DNA of 64,000 nucleotides from CAMDMI01 sp036759185 (GTDB lineage Bacteria; Bacteroidota; Bacteroidia; Cytophagales; Flexibacteraceae). Position numbers and translations under genes: made by a program. The stretch lies in assembly GCA_036759185.1 (NCBI GenBank), contig DAIOVD010000001.1:1-64000 (forward strand). Direction: 5' to 3'. This document shows positions 7,630 through 15,732 of this stretch, piece after piece (the first letter of the stretch is position 1; the number at the start of each line of letters is the position of its first letter). A model generated the notes under the pieces. It was not told the DNA's origin, made no database searches, and saw nothing but the letters and a program-made list of their open reading frames with translations.

Positions 7630-9186
7630 TCATAACAGTTGTTTCAAATCTTCCAACCGGTGAATGTCAGACGCCAATTTGTCCGGTTCCATTCGGACAA
7701 TCCGGGGATTGTGAATAGCAACCCCTGACTTATGCCGTTTCGAGACATGGATGGTTTCAAATGAAATTTCAAAAACCAGTTGAGGAAGCACCTTGCGTAC
7801 CGGCCCAAATTTCTCAATCGTGTTGCCCGCCACAAATTTGCGGATCAATTGAAACAAATCCGGCTGATCCTTTACACTGAGCATTACTTTGGTAACGGGT
7901 AAAACTGAACCATCATGAGCCGCAGCAATGGACAGTTCCAATTGCTTTTCAACCGAATGCACATTGGTTTCCTGCATGTAAATCAGAACACCAGAAAAAA
8001 GGAATTTCCTAACAGGAACCAGAAAACCGGTGGATTCTCCATAACCACCAGATTTGATTTCTCTGATGTAAACCCCAGTGGATTTCAACTCCCTGGCCAA
8101 TTGAAGGCGATGGTCCAGGTCATCAGAATTGTTGATAATCACCATTTCATTCATGGTCAATTCCGGGTGCGTGTCAGAGTCAGATTTCATCAAATCCGCC
8201 AGTTTGCGTTGTCGGATTTCGAAAGGATTTTGAAAGATATTTTCTCCATTAAATTCCAGCAGGTCATTTGCTATGAAAACCGGACCTGGCGATACCGTCC
8301 TTTCCTTGCGCAGCTTATCCGATGAATCCATCGTTAACTCCTGCAACAGTCCTTTTTGTATCATCTGGCCAGTCACTACAAAATCGTTTCCGAACTTCCT
8401 GCATGTTTTCACCAAAGATGGAAAAGAATCGTTCATTAGTTCTCCGCTCTCACTCCAAATCAATACCAACTCTCCCCTTTTGATCATTTGAAGCTGAGGT
8501 TCCGACCACCACAATCCAGCGGTCCATCCGTGGCTGAAATCAAACGGAGCGTTTTCTGAAAGAATTGTTGGTGAATTAAATGGGTAAGGTCTGACCAGGA
8601 GCTCTTTTGAATAATTACGGTAAAAAAGATCCTCAAACGAATCAGAAACCGGTGACCAGGACTGTGAAAGTTGAAACGTTGTGAAACAAGGATCCAGATC
8701 AAACGCTTTGGCAATTGCTTTGCTAAGTTCGCTGCTGGTAAATGTGTATGGGAATCGGCTTGTTACTATTTGATTTACAATGGCGATCCCTGAATCGGGT
8801 AGCTTGGCCCATAAATCATGCAGGAGATCCAATTGTTCCTTGCCTTTTGCTTCGAATGCTCCGATCAATGCAGTGATGCATTCTTTCATATTGATCTGGG
8901 CAGGATCTGTCGGAATTATTAATAATGAGAGTGTTTCTGTTGCATCTCCAGTGATTGAAACGCATTCACCAATGAGCCATTCCGGTAGGTCAGGTAATTC
9001 ATTTGCGATTTCCAGCAATTTCCCGGACGGGATTTTCCGTAAGAGTTTTTTTCCAGATAACAGTGCAATTGCCCAGAGAATATCCTCAGAATGAAGCTGC
9101 TTAAAATAATCAGAGAGAGCGTTTTGTCGGATCAGACCTTCCTTTTCCTGCTGAAAGAGACGAGTGAGCGCAATGAAACGGTTCAT
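7630..9186 (-). CDS. Degenerate ATP-dependent DNA ligase homologue (likely catalytically dead)
   Basis: 518 residues with the layout of bacterial LigB/LigD-class ATP-dependent ligases: N-terminal DNA-binding region, adenylation domain, OB domain. The end is well conserved (GNTIEKFGPVRKVLPQLVFE, RHKSGVAIHNPRI, LEDLKQLL), as are LIWSESGEL-DSFP and FIANDLLEFNGENIF. The nucleotidyl-transfer motifs are not. Motif I KxDG reads WTAG (221-224), so the lysine that becomes adenylated is gone. Motif III DGE reads TGQ (272-274). Motif IV EGLMLK reads TGVYIR (370-375). The lysine-rich motif V region is also changed. The frame is intact, so the protein is probably made and has a non-ligase role. The NlpC/P60 gene lies 44 bases upstream. 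Confidence 0.85.
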   Translation of the reverse strand: MNRFIALTRLFQQEKEGLIRQNALSDYFKQLHSEDILWAIALLSGKKLLRKIPSGKLLEIANELPDLPEWLIGECVSITGDATETLSLLIIPTDPAQINMKECITALIGAFEAKGKEQLDLLHDLWAKLPDSGIAIVNQIVTSRFPYTFTSSELSKAIAKAFDLDPCFTTFQLSQSWSPVSDSFEDLFYRNYSKELLVRPYPFNSPTILSENAPFDFSHGWTAGLWWSEPQLQMIKRGELVLIWSESGELMNDSFPSLVKTCRKFGNDFVVTGQMIQKGLLQELTMDSSDKLRKERTVSPGPVFIANDLLEFNGENIFQNPFEIRQRKLADLMKSDSDTHPELTMNEMVIINNSDDLDHRLQLARELKSTGVYIREIKSGGYGESTGFLVPVRKFLFSGVLIYMQETNVHSVEKQLELSIAAAHDGSVLPVTKVMLSVKDQPDLFQLIRKFVAGNTIEKFGPVRKVLPQLVFEISFETIHVSKRHKSGVAIHNPRIVRMEPDKLASDIHRLEDLKQLL

Positions 9187-9230
9187 TCAGCAAATAACCG
9201 AATTACCCGCGAAAACATTGACCTCAAAAA

Positions 9231-9884
9231 TCAGAGTACGTTCCGAACAAATAGCAGGGAGTTCTTCCAGTACCGGCTTTCGGAAACTTTGGTTACCACA
9301 ATCCCTTTGTTGGAGGCCGAATGAATAATAGCCAGCGGTTGACCTGGTTTGGAAATGACGATGGCGGCGTGGTTCACCCATACCTTACCTTTACTTCCTT
9401 TCCGTCCGAAAAAAGCCAGGTCACCCACAGTCGCTTCTTTTACAGACACCAATCGTCCTTCTGTGGCCTGAGCAACTGAACTTGCTTTGAGTTTCATTCC
9501 GAAATTCCGGAAAATAAAACCTGTGAATCCGGAACAATCAAAACCGGTGGCGGGCTTCTTTCCTGAACTCCGGTAGGGTCGTCCCAGAAAACGGAAAGCG
9601 AAATTCTGAATCTGGTTCCGGAGGTCAGACGTTTCTTCCCTGAATGCAACTGAACGAAGACTGTCATCTATTGGATTGTACCAAACCAGGGGGTTAAACC
9701 AGACACTTTTTGCCGGGGAAGAAAAGGAGGATGATGCGGTTTTCTGAGTGTTTGGTTGCACTGAAACAAAATCCTGGGCAAGAGTAGAGAAAGTACACAT
9801 GATCACCAGGAAAGCGGCTGAGATGACGACTTTATTTACCCTCAAGTGACGCTTGAAACGAATGGAGTTAAATCTCAAATTCAC
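9231..9884 (-). CDS. Secreted NlpC/P60 family peptidoglycan endopeptidase
   Basis: 217 residues from a GTG at 9884. A signal peptide (VVISAAFLVIMCTFSTLAQ) is followed by a linker rich in serine and then the NlpC/P60 domain (about residues 90-217). The catalytic cysteine is in FDCSGFTGFIF and the histidine in WVNHAAIVI; the third polar residue is likely in the IIHSAS segment. These enzymes cut gamma-D-glutamyl to diaminopimelate bonds in peptidoglycan stems. The domain start LGRPYRSSGKKPATGFDCSGF is typical. No ATG is available upstream of the signal peptide, so GTG is the best start. Confidence 0.9.
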   Translation of the reverse strand: MNLRFNSIRFKRHLRVNKVVISAAFLVIMCTFSTLAQDFVSVQPNTQKTASSSFSSPAKSVWFNPLVWYNPIDDSLRSVAFREETSDLRNQIQNFAFRFLGRPYRSSGKKPATGFDCSGFTGFIFRNFGMKLKASSVAQATEGRLVSVKEATVGDLAFFGRKGSKGKVWVNHAAIVISKPGQPLAIIHSASNKGIVVTKVSESRYWKNSLLFVRNVL

Positions 9885-10029
9885 AGATAATTAAACTTTC
9901 GAAATCGAAAATAGATTTACGATTTTCTTTAGAAATAATATGCAAACTTGCCATTATTTCACCAAAATGCCAAATCAATTGGGAAATTCGTAAAAAACCG
10001 GCCAGAAATTTAACAATTACAAAACAGAC

Positions 10030-10536
10030 TCAAGGCATAATAACACCTTCCTGTTCGGTCACCATTGCACAAACTTCCGTATGCAGCATGCGGATATAAT
10101 TGCGAAATACCGGATCGCAATTTGATGGGCTGGCCACAATCCGTTTCATCTTTCCATTCATCACAATTTTCAAAACAATCTTCTGGGCACCTTCCGGAAT
10201 TTCAACACTATCTGGTAACTGGGCCAGATTCATTTTAACCGCTTCGAAAATGAGATTCTTTGTCATTTCTGCCGGCAGGAGATACCGGAATTTCCCGATC
10301 AGAGGCATTCTGGATTCCCCGTTATAGACTAGTTGTTTACCGGAATAAAAGCTGGCTTCGTAAACAGTACACTTACCTGCACAGGGTCCTTGTTGTATGT
10401 AAATCAATAAATTTGAACTTGATTCTACGAAGGATTCTTTGTCTTTTTGCATTTTAGTCTTCACTGAACAGCCAGCACTCAACAGCAATCCGGCAATGAT
10501 CAGGCAGAAAGACAGAATACGATACAGTAAACTCAT
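10030..10536 (-). CDS. DUF6438-type lipoprotein
   Basis: 168 residues from the ATG at 10536. The N-terminus is a lipoprotein signal, LSFCLIIAGLLLSAGC, with the lipid-modified cysteine at about residue 23. The mature part contains IYIQQGPCAGKCTVYEASFY-SGKQLVYNGES, matching the GPC-x-G-x-C-x-VY pattern that I associate with DUF6438 proteins, which often carry two close cysteines. Function is not known. It is divergent from the coiled-coil gene at 10597, with 60 bases between the two starts. Confidence 0.7.
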   Translation of the reverse strand: MSLLYRILSFCLIIAGLLLSAGCSVKTKMQKDKESFVESSSNLLIYIQQGPCAGKCTVYEASFYSGKQLVYNGESRMPLIGKFRYLLPAEMTKNLIFEAVKMNLAQLPDSVEIPEGAQKIVLKIVMNGKMKRIVASPSNCDPVFRNYIRMLHTEVCAMVTEQEGVIMP

Positions 10537-10596
10537 TGCGGCAATTTTAAGAATAGACAACCACTTTGCGAAACTTTCAAAATATTCACTGGACAT

Positions 10597-11526
10597 ATGA
10601 CTGAATCACAGATACCACCAAGGAAGAACCGAACCTTTTTTGTTGTAGTGCTCATCATCATTCTGTTGAGCGCCAATGGGTTTCAGTACTACCTCAGTCA
10701 GCAGGACAAAGAGGAAATTATTGAAAAGGATATTGTGATAAAGGAAAAAGTGGCAGACCTCAGTAAAGCCAGTGGGGCATTGGACTCCATGCGCAATGAA
10801 CTGAACATCAAAATTGAAGAAATTAAACGACTTGGAGGCGACACTGCCAGTATTGGGTTACTGAAACGTCAGATCGAACGTGATCTGAGAAATGCAAGAC
10901 GCCAGAACTTCAAATCAAAAGAAATGATTGAAGATCTACAGGGCCGGATTGAAGACTATGAACTTCAGCTGGCAGATAAAGATGAGGAGATCCAGAAACT
11001 AAAAGATGAGAACAAGTCGCTCTTTGCCGAAACCAAGCAATTGAAAAATAAAATTGTGGCAAAGGAAGATTCGATTTCGAAGCTTTCAGAATCGAAGGCC
11101 ATGCTGTCGGAACAAGTACAAATTGCTTCCCGATTGAGAGCAGAAGAGATCCGCATTTCCATCATCGACAGTAAGGGCAGAGAGAAACAAGAAGACGATT
11201 ACAGGGCCAAGAAAATTTCAAAACTGAAAGTACAGTTTAAGATTGCAGATAACAAGGTTGCCCGAATTGAAAACAAAGAAGTCTTTATGCGGATTACCGA
11301 CCCGGAAGGTGGTTACCTATACGATATCGGATCTGGTGGCGGAACATTTACCATTGAAGGAAGGGATTCACCTTATACTTCAAAACTGAGCTTCCTTTTC
11401 GATAATAAGCAACCGATTCTTAACTTTTTATGGGATAAAGGGAGCCCGTATAAAACAGGCACATATACCATTGAGTTGTTCTCTGAAGGCAACAAACTGG
11501 GCCAGGCCAATTTTGTTGTGCGGTAA
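10597..11526 (+). CDS. Membrane-anchored coiled-coil protein
   Basis: 309 residues. One hydrophobic helix near the start (FFVVVLIIILLSANGFQYYL, about residues 14-34) is followed by a long heptad-rich coiled coil (about 35-185) full of E, K, L, Q and D. The C-terminal 110 residues look like a beta domain (VQFKIADNKVAR, VFMRITDPEGGYLYD, GTYTIELFSEGNKLGQANFVV). The layout suggests an envelope protein that projects a beta domain into the periplasm on a coiled-coil stalk. I do not recognise a named family. It lies 100 bases before rpsF, which has its own promoter. Confidence 0.75.
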   Translation: MTESQIPPRKNRTFFVVVLIIILLSANGFQYYLSQQDKEEIIEKDIVIKEKVADLSKASGALDSMRNELNIKIEEIKRLGGDTASIGLLKRQIERDLRNARRQNFKSKEMIEDLQGRIEDYELQLADKDEEIQKLKDENKSLFAETKQLKNKIVAKEDSISKLSESKAMLSEQVQIASRLRAEEIRISIIDSKGREKQEDDYRAKKISKLKVQFKIADNKVARIENKEVFMRITDPEGGYLYDIGSGGGTFTIEGRDSPYTSKLSFLFDNKQPILNFLWDKGSPYKTGTYTIELFSEGNKLGQANFVVR

Positions 11527-11572
11527 TTCAGATGAATGCGGCAGGCGACTTTCAAATATTTCGGCCCCACTT

Positions 11573-11603
11573 ATTGATTTCTAAAATGGAATCCTTAGCT
11601 TTG
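11573..11603 (+). promoter_or_regulatory. Bacteroidota-type promoter of the rpsF-rpsR-rplI operon
   Basis: ATTG at 11573-11576, a 19-base spacer, then TAGCTTTG at 11596-11603, a perfect match to TAnnTTTG. Transcription would start near 11610, about 17 bases before rpsF. Confidence 0.65.
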
Positions 11604-11626
11604 CGGCCCTTTTGTAAACAAGTAAC

Positions 11627-11995
11627 ATGCAAAACAATTACGAAACGGTATTCATTTTAACTCCCGTTTTGTCTGACCAGCAGACAAAGGATACCGTAGA
11701 AAAGTTCAAAAATTTGATTACCAGCCAGGGTGGCGAGATAATCAATCTGGAAAACATGGGCCTTAAGCAACTCGCTTACCCCATTCAAAAGAAAAACAAT
11801 GGATTTTATGTGCTGATTGAATTTAAATCAGCGCCATCGTTTATCAAGACCCTTGAGGTTGAATACAAACGCGATGAGCGAATCATCCGCTTCCTGACCA
11901 CCGCTTTGGACAAGTATGCAGTTGAGTACAATACCAAACGCAGAACAGGTAGTTTCAATGTTTCCAAAGAACCTAAAGCAGAGACAGTAGCATAA
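11627..11995 (+). CDS. rpsF: 30S ribosomal protein S6
   Basis: 122 residues. S6 forms a heterodimer with S18 on the platform of the small subunit. Family features: YETVFILTPVLSDQQ at the start, GEIINLENMGLKQLAYPIQKKNNGFYVLIEF in the middle and DERIIRFLTT before a variable tail. First gene of rpsF-rpsR-rplI; its stop overlaps the rpsR start by one base. No ssb gene lies between rpsF and rpsR, unlike in Firmicutes and some Proteobacteria. Confidence 0.97.
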   Translation: MQNNYETVFILTPVLSDQQTKDTVEKFKNLITSQGGEIINLENMGLKQLAYPIQKKNNGFYVLIEFKSAPSFIKTLEVEYKRDERIIRFLTTALDKYAVEYNTKRRTGSFNVSKEPKAETVA

Positions 11996-12273
11996 TGGCA
12001 CGGCACTATTCAAATTCAAACAATGGAAATTCTATTTCAAATTCCGAAAAGAATATTCCGGTAAAGAAATACTGCAGATTCAGGAAGGCTGGTATTAAGT
12101 ATATCGACTATAAAAACCCTGAGTTCCTTTTGAAATTTCTGAACGAGCAAGGAAAAATCCTACCTCGCCGATTGACTGGAAACAGCCTGAAATATCAGAA
12201 GAAGCTTGCACAAGCTGTAAAGAAGTCCCGTCACCTTGCATTTCTTCCATACGTGGCAGACGGTTTAAAATAA
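11995..12273 (+). CDS. rpsR: 30S ribosomal protein S18
   Basis: 92 residues. Binds 16S rRNA together with S6. The KKYCRFRKAGIKYIDYKNPEFLLKFLNEQGKILPRRLTG core is characteristic. It has an N-terminal extension rich in N and S (residues 2-18). The ATG overlaps the rpsF stop by one base (TAATG), which implies coupled translation. Confidence 0.97.
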   Translation: MARHYSNSNNGNSISNSEKNIPVKKYCRFRKAGIKYIDYKNPEFLLKFLNEQGKILPRRLTGNSLKYQKKLAQAVKKSRHLAFLPYVADGLK

Positions 12274-12300
12274 TCTCTAAGACCAGAAATATAAAATCAA

Positions 12301-12744
12301 ATGGAACTGATTCTTAAAGAAGATGTTAAAAATCTTGGGTTCAAAAATGATGTCGTGAATGTCAAACCAGGATATGGAAGAAACTATCTGATTCCTCAAG
12401 GCATTGCAGTACTCGCTACACCTTCTAATATCAAGGTGATGAATGAGAACCTGAAGCAAGCTGCCCACAAAGCAAGCAAACTGCTCAAAGATGCGACTGA
12501 GCTTGCAGAGGCAATCGGCGATATGGTAATGGAAATCAAAGCGAAAGCTGGAGAAACTGGTCGTATTTTCGGTGCAGTTACCTCACTTCAGGTCTCAGAT
12601 GCTCTGAAAGCCAAAGGATTCGAAGTGGATCGGAAACGAATTACCATTCCAAATGACGTAAAATCTCTCGGCGAATACGAAGCCACCATTATCCTGCACA
12701 AACAAGTGACACACAAAGTGAAATTTGTTGTAATCGCAGAGTAA
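12301..12744 (+). CDS. rplI: 50S ribosomal protein L9
   Basis: 147 residues, two-domain L9. The N-terminal rRNA-binding domain has MELILKEDVKNLGFKNDVVNVKPGYGRNYLIPQGIA; a long helix connects it to the C-terminal domain with GRIFGAVTSLQVSDALKAKG. Last gene of the ribosomal operon, followed by a terminator after 19 bases. Confidence 0.97.
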   Translation: MELILKEDVKNLGFKNDVVNVKPGYGRNYLIPQGIAVLATPSNIKVMNENLKQAAHKASKLLKDATELAEAIGDMVMEIKAKAGETGRIFGAVTSLQVSDALKAKGFEVDRKRITIPNDVKSLGEYEATIILHKQVTHKVKFVVIAE

Positions 12745-12763
12745 CCAATAAAGAGACAACTTT

Positions 12764-12792
12764 AAAAAGAGCAGTAACCCTGCTCTTTTTTT
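12764..12792 (+). terminator. Rho-independent terminator after rplI
   Basis: AAAAAGAGCAG (12764-12774) pairs with CTGCTCTTTTT (from 12780), with a TAACC loop; the T-run is part of the 3' arm. Ends the rpsF-rpsR-rplI transcript. Confidence 0.9.
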
Positions 12793-12924
12793 ATGCCCTG
12801 ACTCTTGGTTCAAATACTCCGTCTGTAATCCAGAGAATTAAATTTCACCATGAGTTCTATATGCGACACCTCATCTGAATTTGATTGTTCACATATTCAA
12901 TTTTAATTTGTGACATTTGGGTTA

Positions 12925-12932
12925 TAGGTTTG
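12925..12932 (+). promoter_or_regulatory. Possible -7 box of sucA
   Basis: TAGGTTTG matches TAnnTTTG exactly. The transcript would start about ten bases before the sucA ATG. The best upstream TTTG (12907-12910) is only 14 bases away rather than 19, so the -33 element is uncertain. Confidence 0.4.
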
Positions 12933-12948
12933 TCTTAATATCAATTCA

Positions 12949-15699
12949 ATGGACAATTTCAGCTATCTTTCAGGAACGCACGGCTCTTATATTGAAAGCC
13001 TTTATGAAACGTACAGAACGTCTCCGCAGGAACTTGACCCCCAATGGCAAAAGTTCTTTGAAGGATTTGAATTTGCAAACCAATTTGGCGATGGTGGAAA
13101 TGTATCCGCAATACCTGCTGTAACTCAATCTCAGACAATTGCAACCGGTGTTCTTGAAAAAGAACTGGCTGTTGCAGCGCTGATTGAAGCATACAGAAAC
13201 AGAGGCCACCTGCTGGCAAATACCAATCCCGTTCGTAATAGAAAAGACAGGAAGCCAAGACTTGATCTTGCCGATTTCGGCCTTTCGGATTCAGATCTGG
13301 GAACAGTATTTGATGCCTGTGCTCTTATTGGGCAACAAAGGAAAACCCTGTCACAGGTAATTGAAAAACTAAAAAGGACCTATCAGGGCAAAATTGGTTT
13401 TGAGGCCAATTATGTGCGTGACATTGAACAACGCAACTGGCTTACCAGAAAAATTGAAAATGAATGGCCAGAATTTTCACCTTCCCAGCCTCAAAAAGAA
13501 CGAATTCTCAAAAAACTGAATGAAGCAGTTGTATTTGAGAATTTCCTTCATACCAAATATGTAGGCCAAAAGAGATTCTCTCTGGAAGGCGGAGAAACCA
13601 CCATTCCAGTTCTTGACTTTATTATTAATACTGGCGCAAATCTTGGAACCAAAGAATTTGTGATTGGAATGGCCCATCGTGGTCGTTTGAATGTCCTTTC
13701 TAACACTATGGGAAAGACATACGAACAGATTTTCAGTGAATTTGAGGGATCTTCCACTCCAGATCTCACAATGGGTGATGGCGATGTGAAATATCATCTC
13801 GGTTTCAGTTCTGATCAAATCACCACTGATGGAAAACCTGTCCATTTAAAACTTTGCCCGAATCCTTCACACCTGGAAGCTGTGAATCCAACTGTAATTG
13901 GATTTGTAAGAGCCCGGATGGCCATGGAATATTCAAATGATTCCAAAATGATCATGCCCGTTTTAATCCACGGGGATGCAGCGCATGCAGGACAAGGAAT
14001 TGTCTATGAAGTTACGCAAATGGCTAATCTGAATGGATATTCTGTTGGGGGTACCATCCACCTAGTGATTAATAACCAGATTGGTTTTACTACAGATTTT
14101 GATGATGCCCGCTCTTCTTCTTATTGCACAGATGTTGCCAAAATTATCGAAGCCCCGGTTTTGCATGTCAATGGTGATGATCCGGAGGCTGCAATTTTTG
14201 CCGCAATTTTAGCTTCCGAATACAGACAACAATTTGGCTGCGATATATTTATTGATCTGGTTTGCTACAGAAGGCATGGTCATAATGAGAGCGATGAACC
14301 AAAGTTCACGCAACCATCACTATATAATGTGATTGCCAAACATTCCAATCCAAGAGAAATTTACCAGAAGCACCTGGTTGAAAGAGGATTGGTGGATGCG
14401 GATCTTGCCGAAAGGATGGACAAAGAATTCAGGAATTTATTGCAGGAAAGGCTGAATATGGTCAAGCAAACACCTTTGCCTTATTCCTATCAAAAGCTGG
14501 ATAAGCAATGGCAGGCATTGAGAAGATCTGTCCCTGCTGATTTTAACACCTCTCCAGAAACAGGTGTTTCATTGGAAAAACTCCATACCATCGGAAATGC
14601 CCTAACCCGAGTTCCGGATGGATTTAAACCAGTGAAGCAAATTGAAAAACTGCTGAAAGAAAGAGAAGAAATGCTTTTTCAGTCTGGCAAAATCAATTGG
14701 GCACTAGCCGAATTGCTTGCTTATGGTTCCATACTTTGTGAAAACAAGGTTGTACGGATTTCAGGACAGGATGTACAGAGAGGCACTTTTTCTCACCGGC
14801 ATGCTGTCATACGGGATTCAGTGACAAACCACCCGTACAATTCACTCAATCATATCACGGAAAACCAGGAGCAATTTCGCATTTTCAATTCGCTTCTTTC
14901 CGAATACGCTGTGTTGGGCTTTGAATTTGGATATTCCATGGCTAATCCTCATGCATTGACAATCTGGGAAGCACAATTCGGTGATTTCGCAAACGGAGCT
15001 CAAGTAATGATAGACCAGTTCATTACGAGCACTGAGTCAAAATGGAACCGCATGAACAGCCTGGTTATGCTGTTACCGCATGGATACGAAGGACAGGGAC
15101 CAGAACATTCAAATGCCAGACCAGAGCGCTTTTTGCAGCTGGCTGCTGAATATAACATTGTAGTCGCCAACATCTCAAGTCCGGCTAACTTCTTTCATGC
15201 CCTACGCCGCCAATTGGCATGGGAATTCCGTAAGCCGTTGATTATCATGTCACCAAAATCGCTTTTGCGACATCCAAAAGTGGTTTCCAATGTTGAAGAA
15301 ATAACTAAAGGAAGCTTCCAGGAAATCTATGAGGACAAATTTGCCAATCCAAAACAAGTAAAGCGTGTGCTCCTGTGTTCCGGCAAAATTTACTTTGACC
15401 TTCTGGAAAAACAGCAAAATGACAATGTTAACGATGTGGCCATAATCCGCATTGAACAGCTTCATCCTTTCCCTCAAAAAAGATTGAATGAAATCCTGAA
15501 AACATATAAAAATCCGTCCTTAATTTGGGTTCAGGAGGAACCCGAAAATATGGGTGCCTGGGGATTCATTTTACGGCAGATGAGAACTGAAAAAATCGAT
15601 GTTATTGCACGAAAAGAATCGGCTTCTCCGGCAGTTGGATACCAAAAAGTGCATGTCAAACAACAGGAAGAAATCATCTCCTCGGCCTTCAAATTTTAA
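12949..15699 (+). CDS. sucA: 2-oxoglutarate dehydrogenase E1 component
   Basis: 916 residues, the length usual for thiamine-diphosphate E1o enzymes. E1 decarboxylates 2-oxoglutarate and passes the succinyl group to the lipoyl arm of E2 in the TCA cycle. The N-terminal peptide (YLSGTHGSYIESLYETYRTSPQ-LDPQWQKFF) is the E1o-specific region that docks on E2. Thiamine diphosphate and magnesium are bound by HGDAAHAGQGIVYE and the NNQIGFTT segment; FCYRRHGHNESDEP-type and HGYEGQGPEHSNARPERFLQL are family landmarks. It is followed 33 bases later by the E2 gene. The E3 gene (lpd) is not in the window. Confidence 0.97.
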   Translation: MDNFSYLSGTHGSYIESLYETYRTSPQELDPQWQKFFEGFEFANQFGDGGNVSAIPAVTQSQTIATGVLEKELAVAALIEAYRNRGHLLANTNPVRNRKDRKPRLDLADFGLSDSDLGTVFDACALIGQQRKTLSQVIEKLKRTYQGKIGFEANYVRDIEQRNWLTRKIENEWPEFSPSQPQKERILKKLNEAVVFENFLHTKYVGQKRFSLEGGETTIPVLDFIINTGANLGTKEFVIGMAHRGRLNVLSNTMGKTYEQIFSEFEGSSTPDLTMGDGDVKYHLGFSSDQITTDGKPVHLKLCPNPSHLEAVNPTVIGFVRARMAMEYSNDSKMIMPVLIHGDAAHAGQGIVYEVTQMANLNGYSVGGTIHLVINNQIGFTTDFDDARSSSYCTDVAKIIEAPVLHVNGDDPEAAIFAAILASEYRQQFGCDIFIDLVCYRRHGHNESDEPKFTQPSLYNVIAKHSNPREIYQKHLVERGLVDADLAERMDKEFRNLLQERLNMVKQTPLPYSYQKLDKQWQALRRSVPADFNTSPETGVSLEKLHTIGNALTRVPDGFKPVKQIEKLLKEREEMLFQSGKINWALAELLAYGSILCENKVVRISGQDVQRGTFSHRHAVIRDSVTNHPYNSLNHITENQEQFRIFNSLLSEYAVLGFEFGYSMANPHALTIWEAQFGDFANGAQVMIDQFITSTESKWNRMNSLVMLLPHGYEGQGPEHSNARPERFLQLAAEYNIVVANISSPANFFHALRRQLAWEFRKPLIIMSPKSLLRHPKVVSNVEEITKGSFQEIYEDKFANPKQVKRVLLCSGKIYFDLLEKQQNDNVNDVAIIRIEQLHPFPQKRLNEILKTYKNPSLIWVQEEPENMGAWGFILRQMRTEKIDVIARKESASPAVGYQKVHVKQQEEIISSAFKF

Positions 15700-15732
15700 G
15701 ACAAACAAACTAATCCACTATAATTGAATAAA

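Noticed and set aside
9900..9935. Hairpin GAAAAT...ATTTTC as possible terminator
   Set aside because: Only six base pairs, all but one A-T, in an AT-rich spacer; not stable enough to call.
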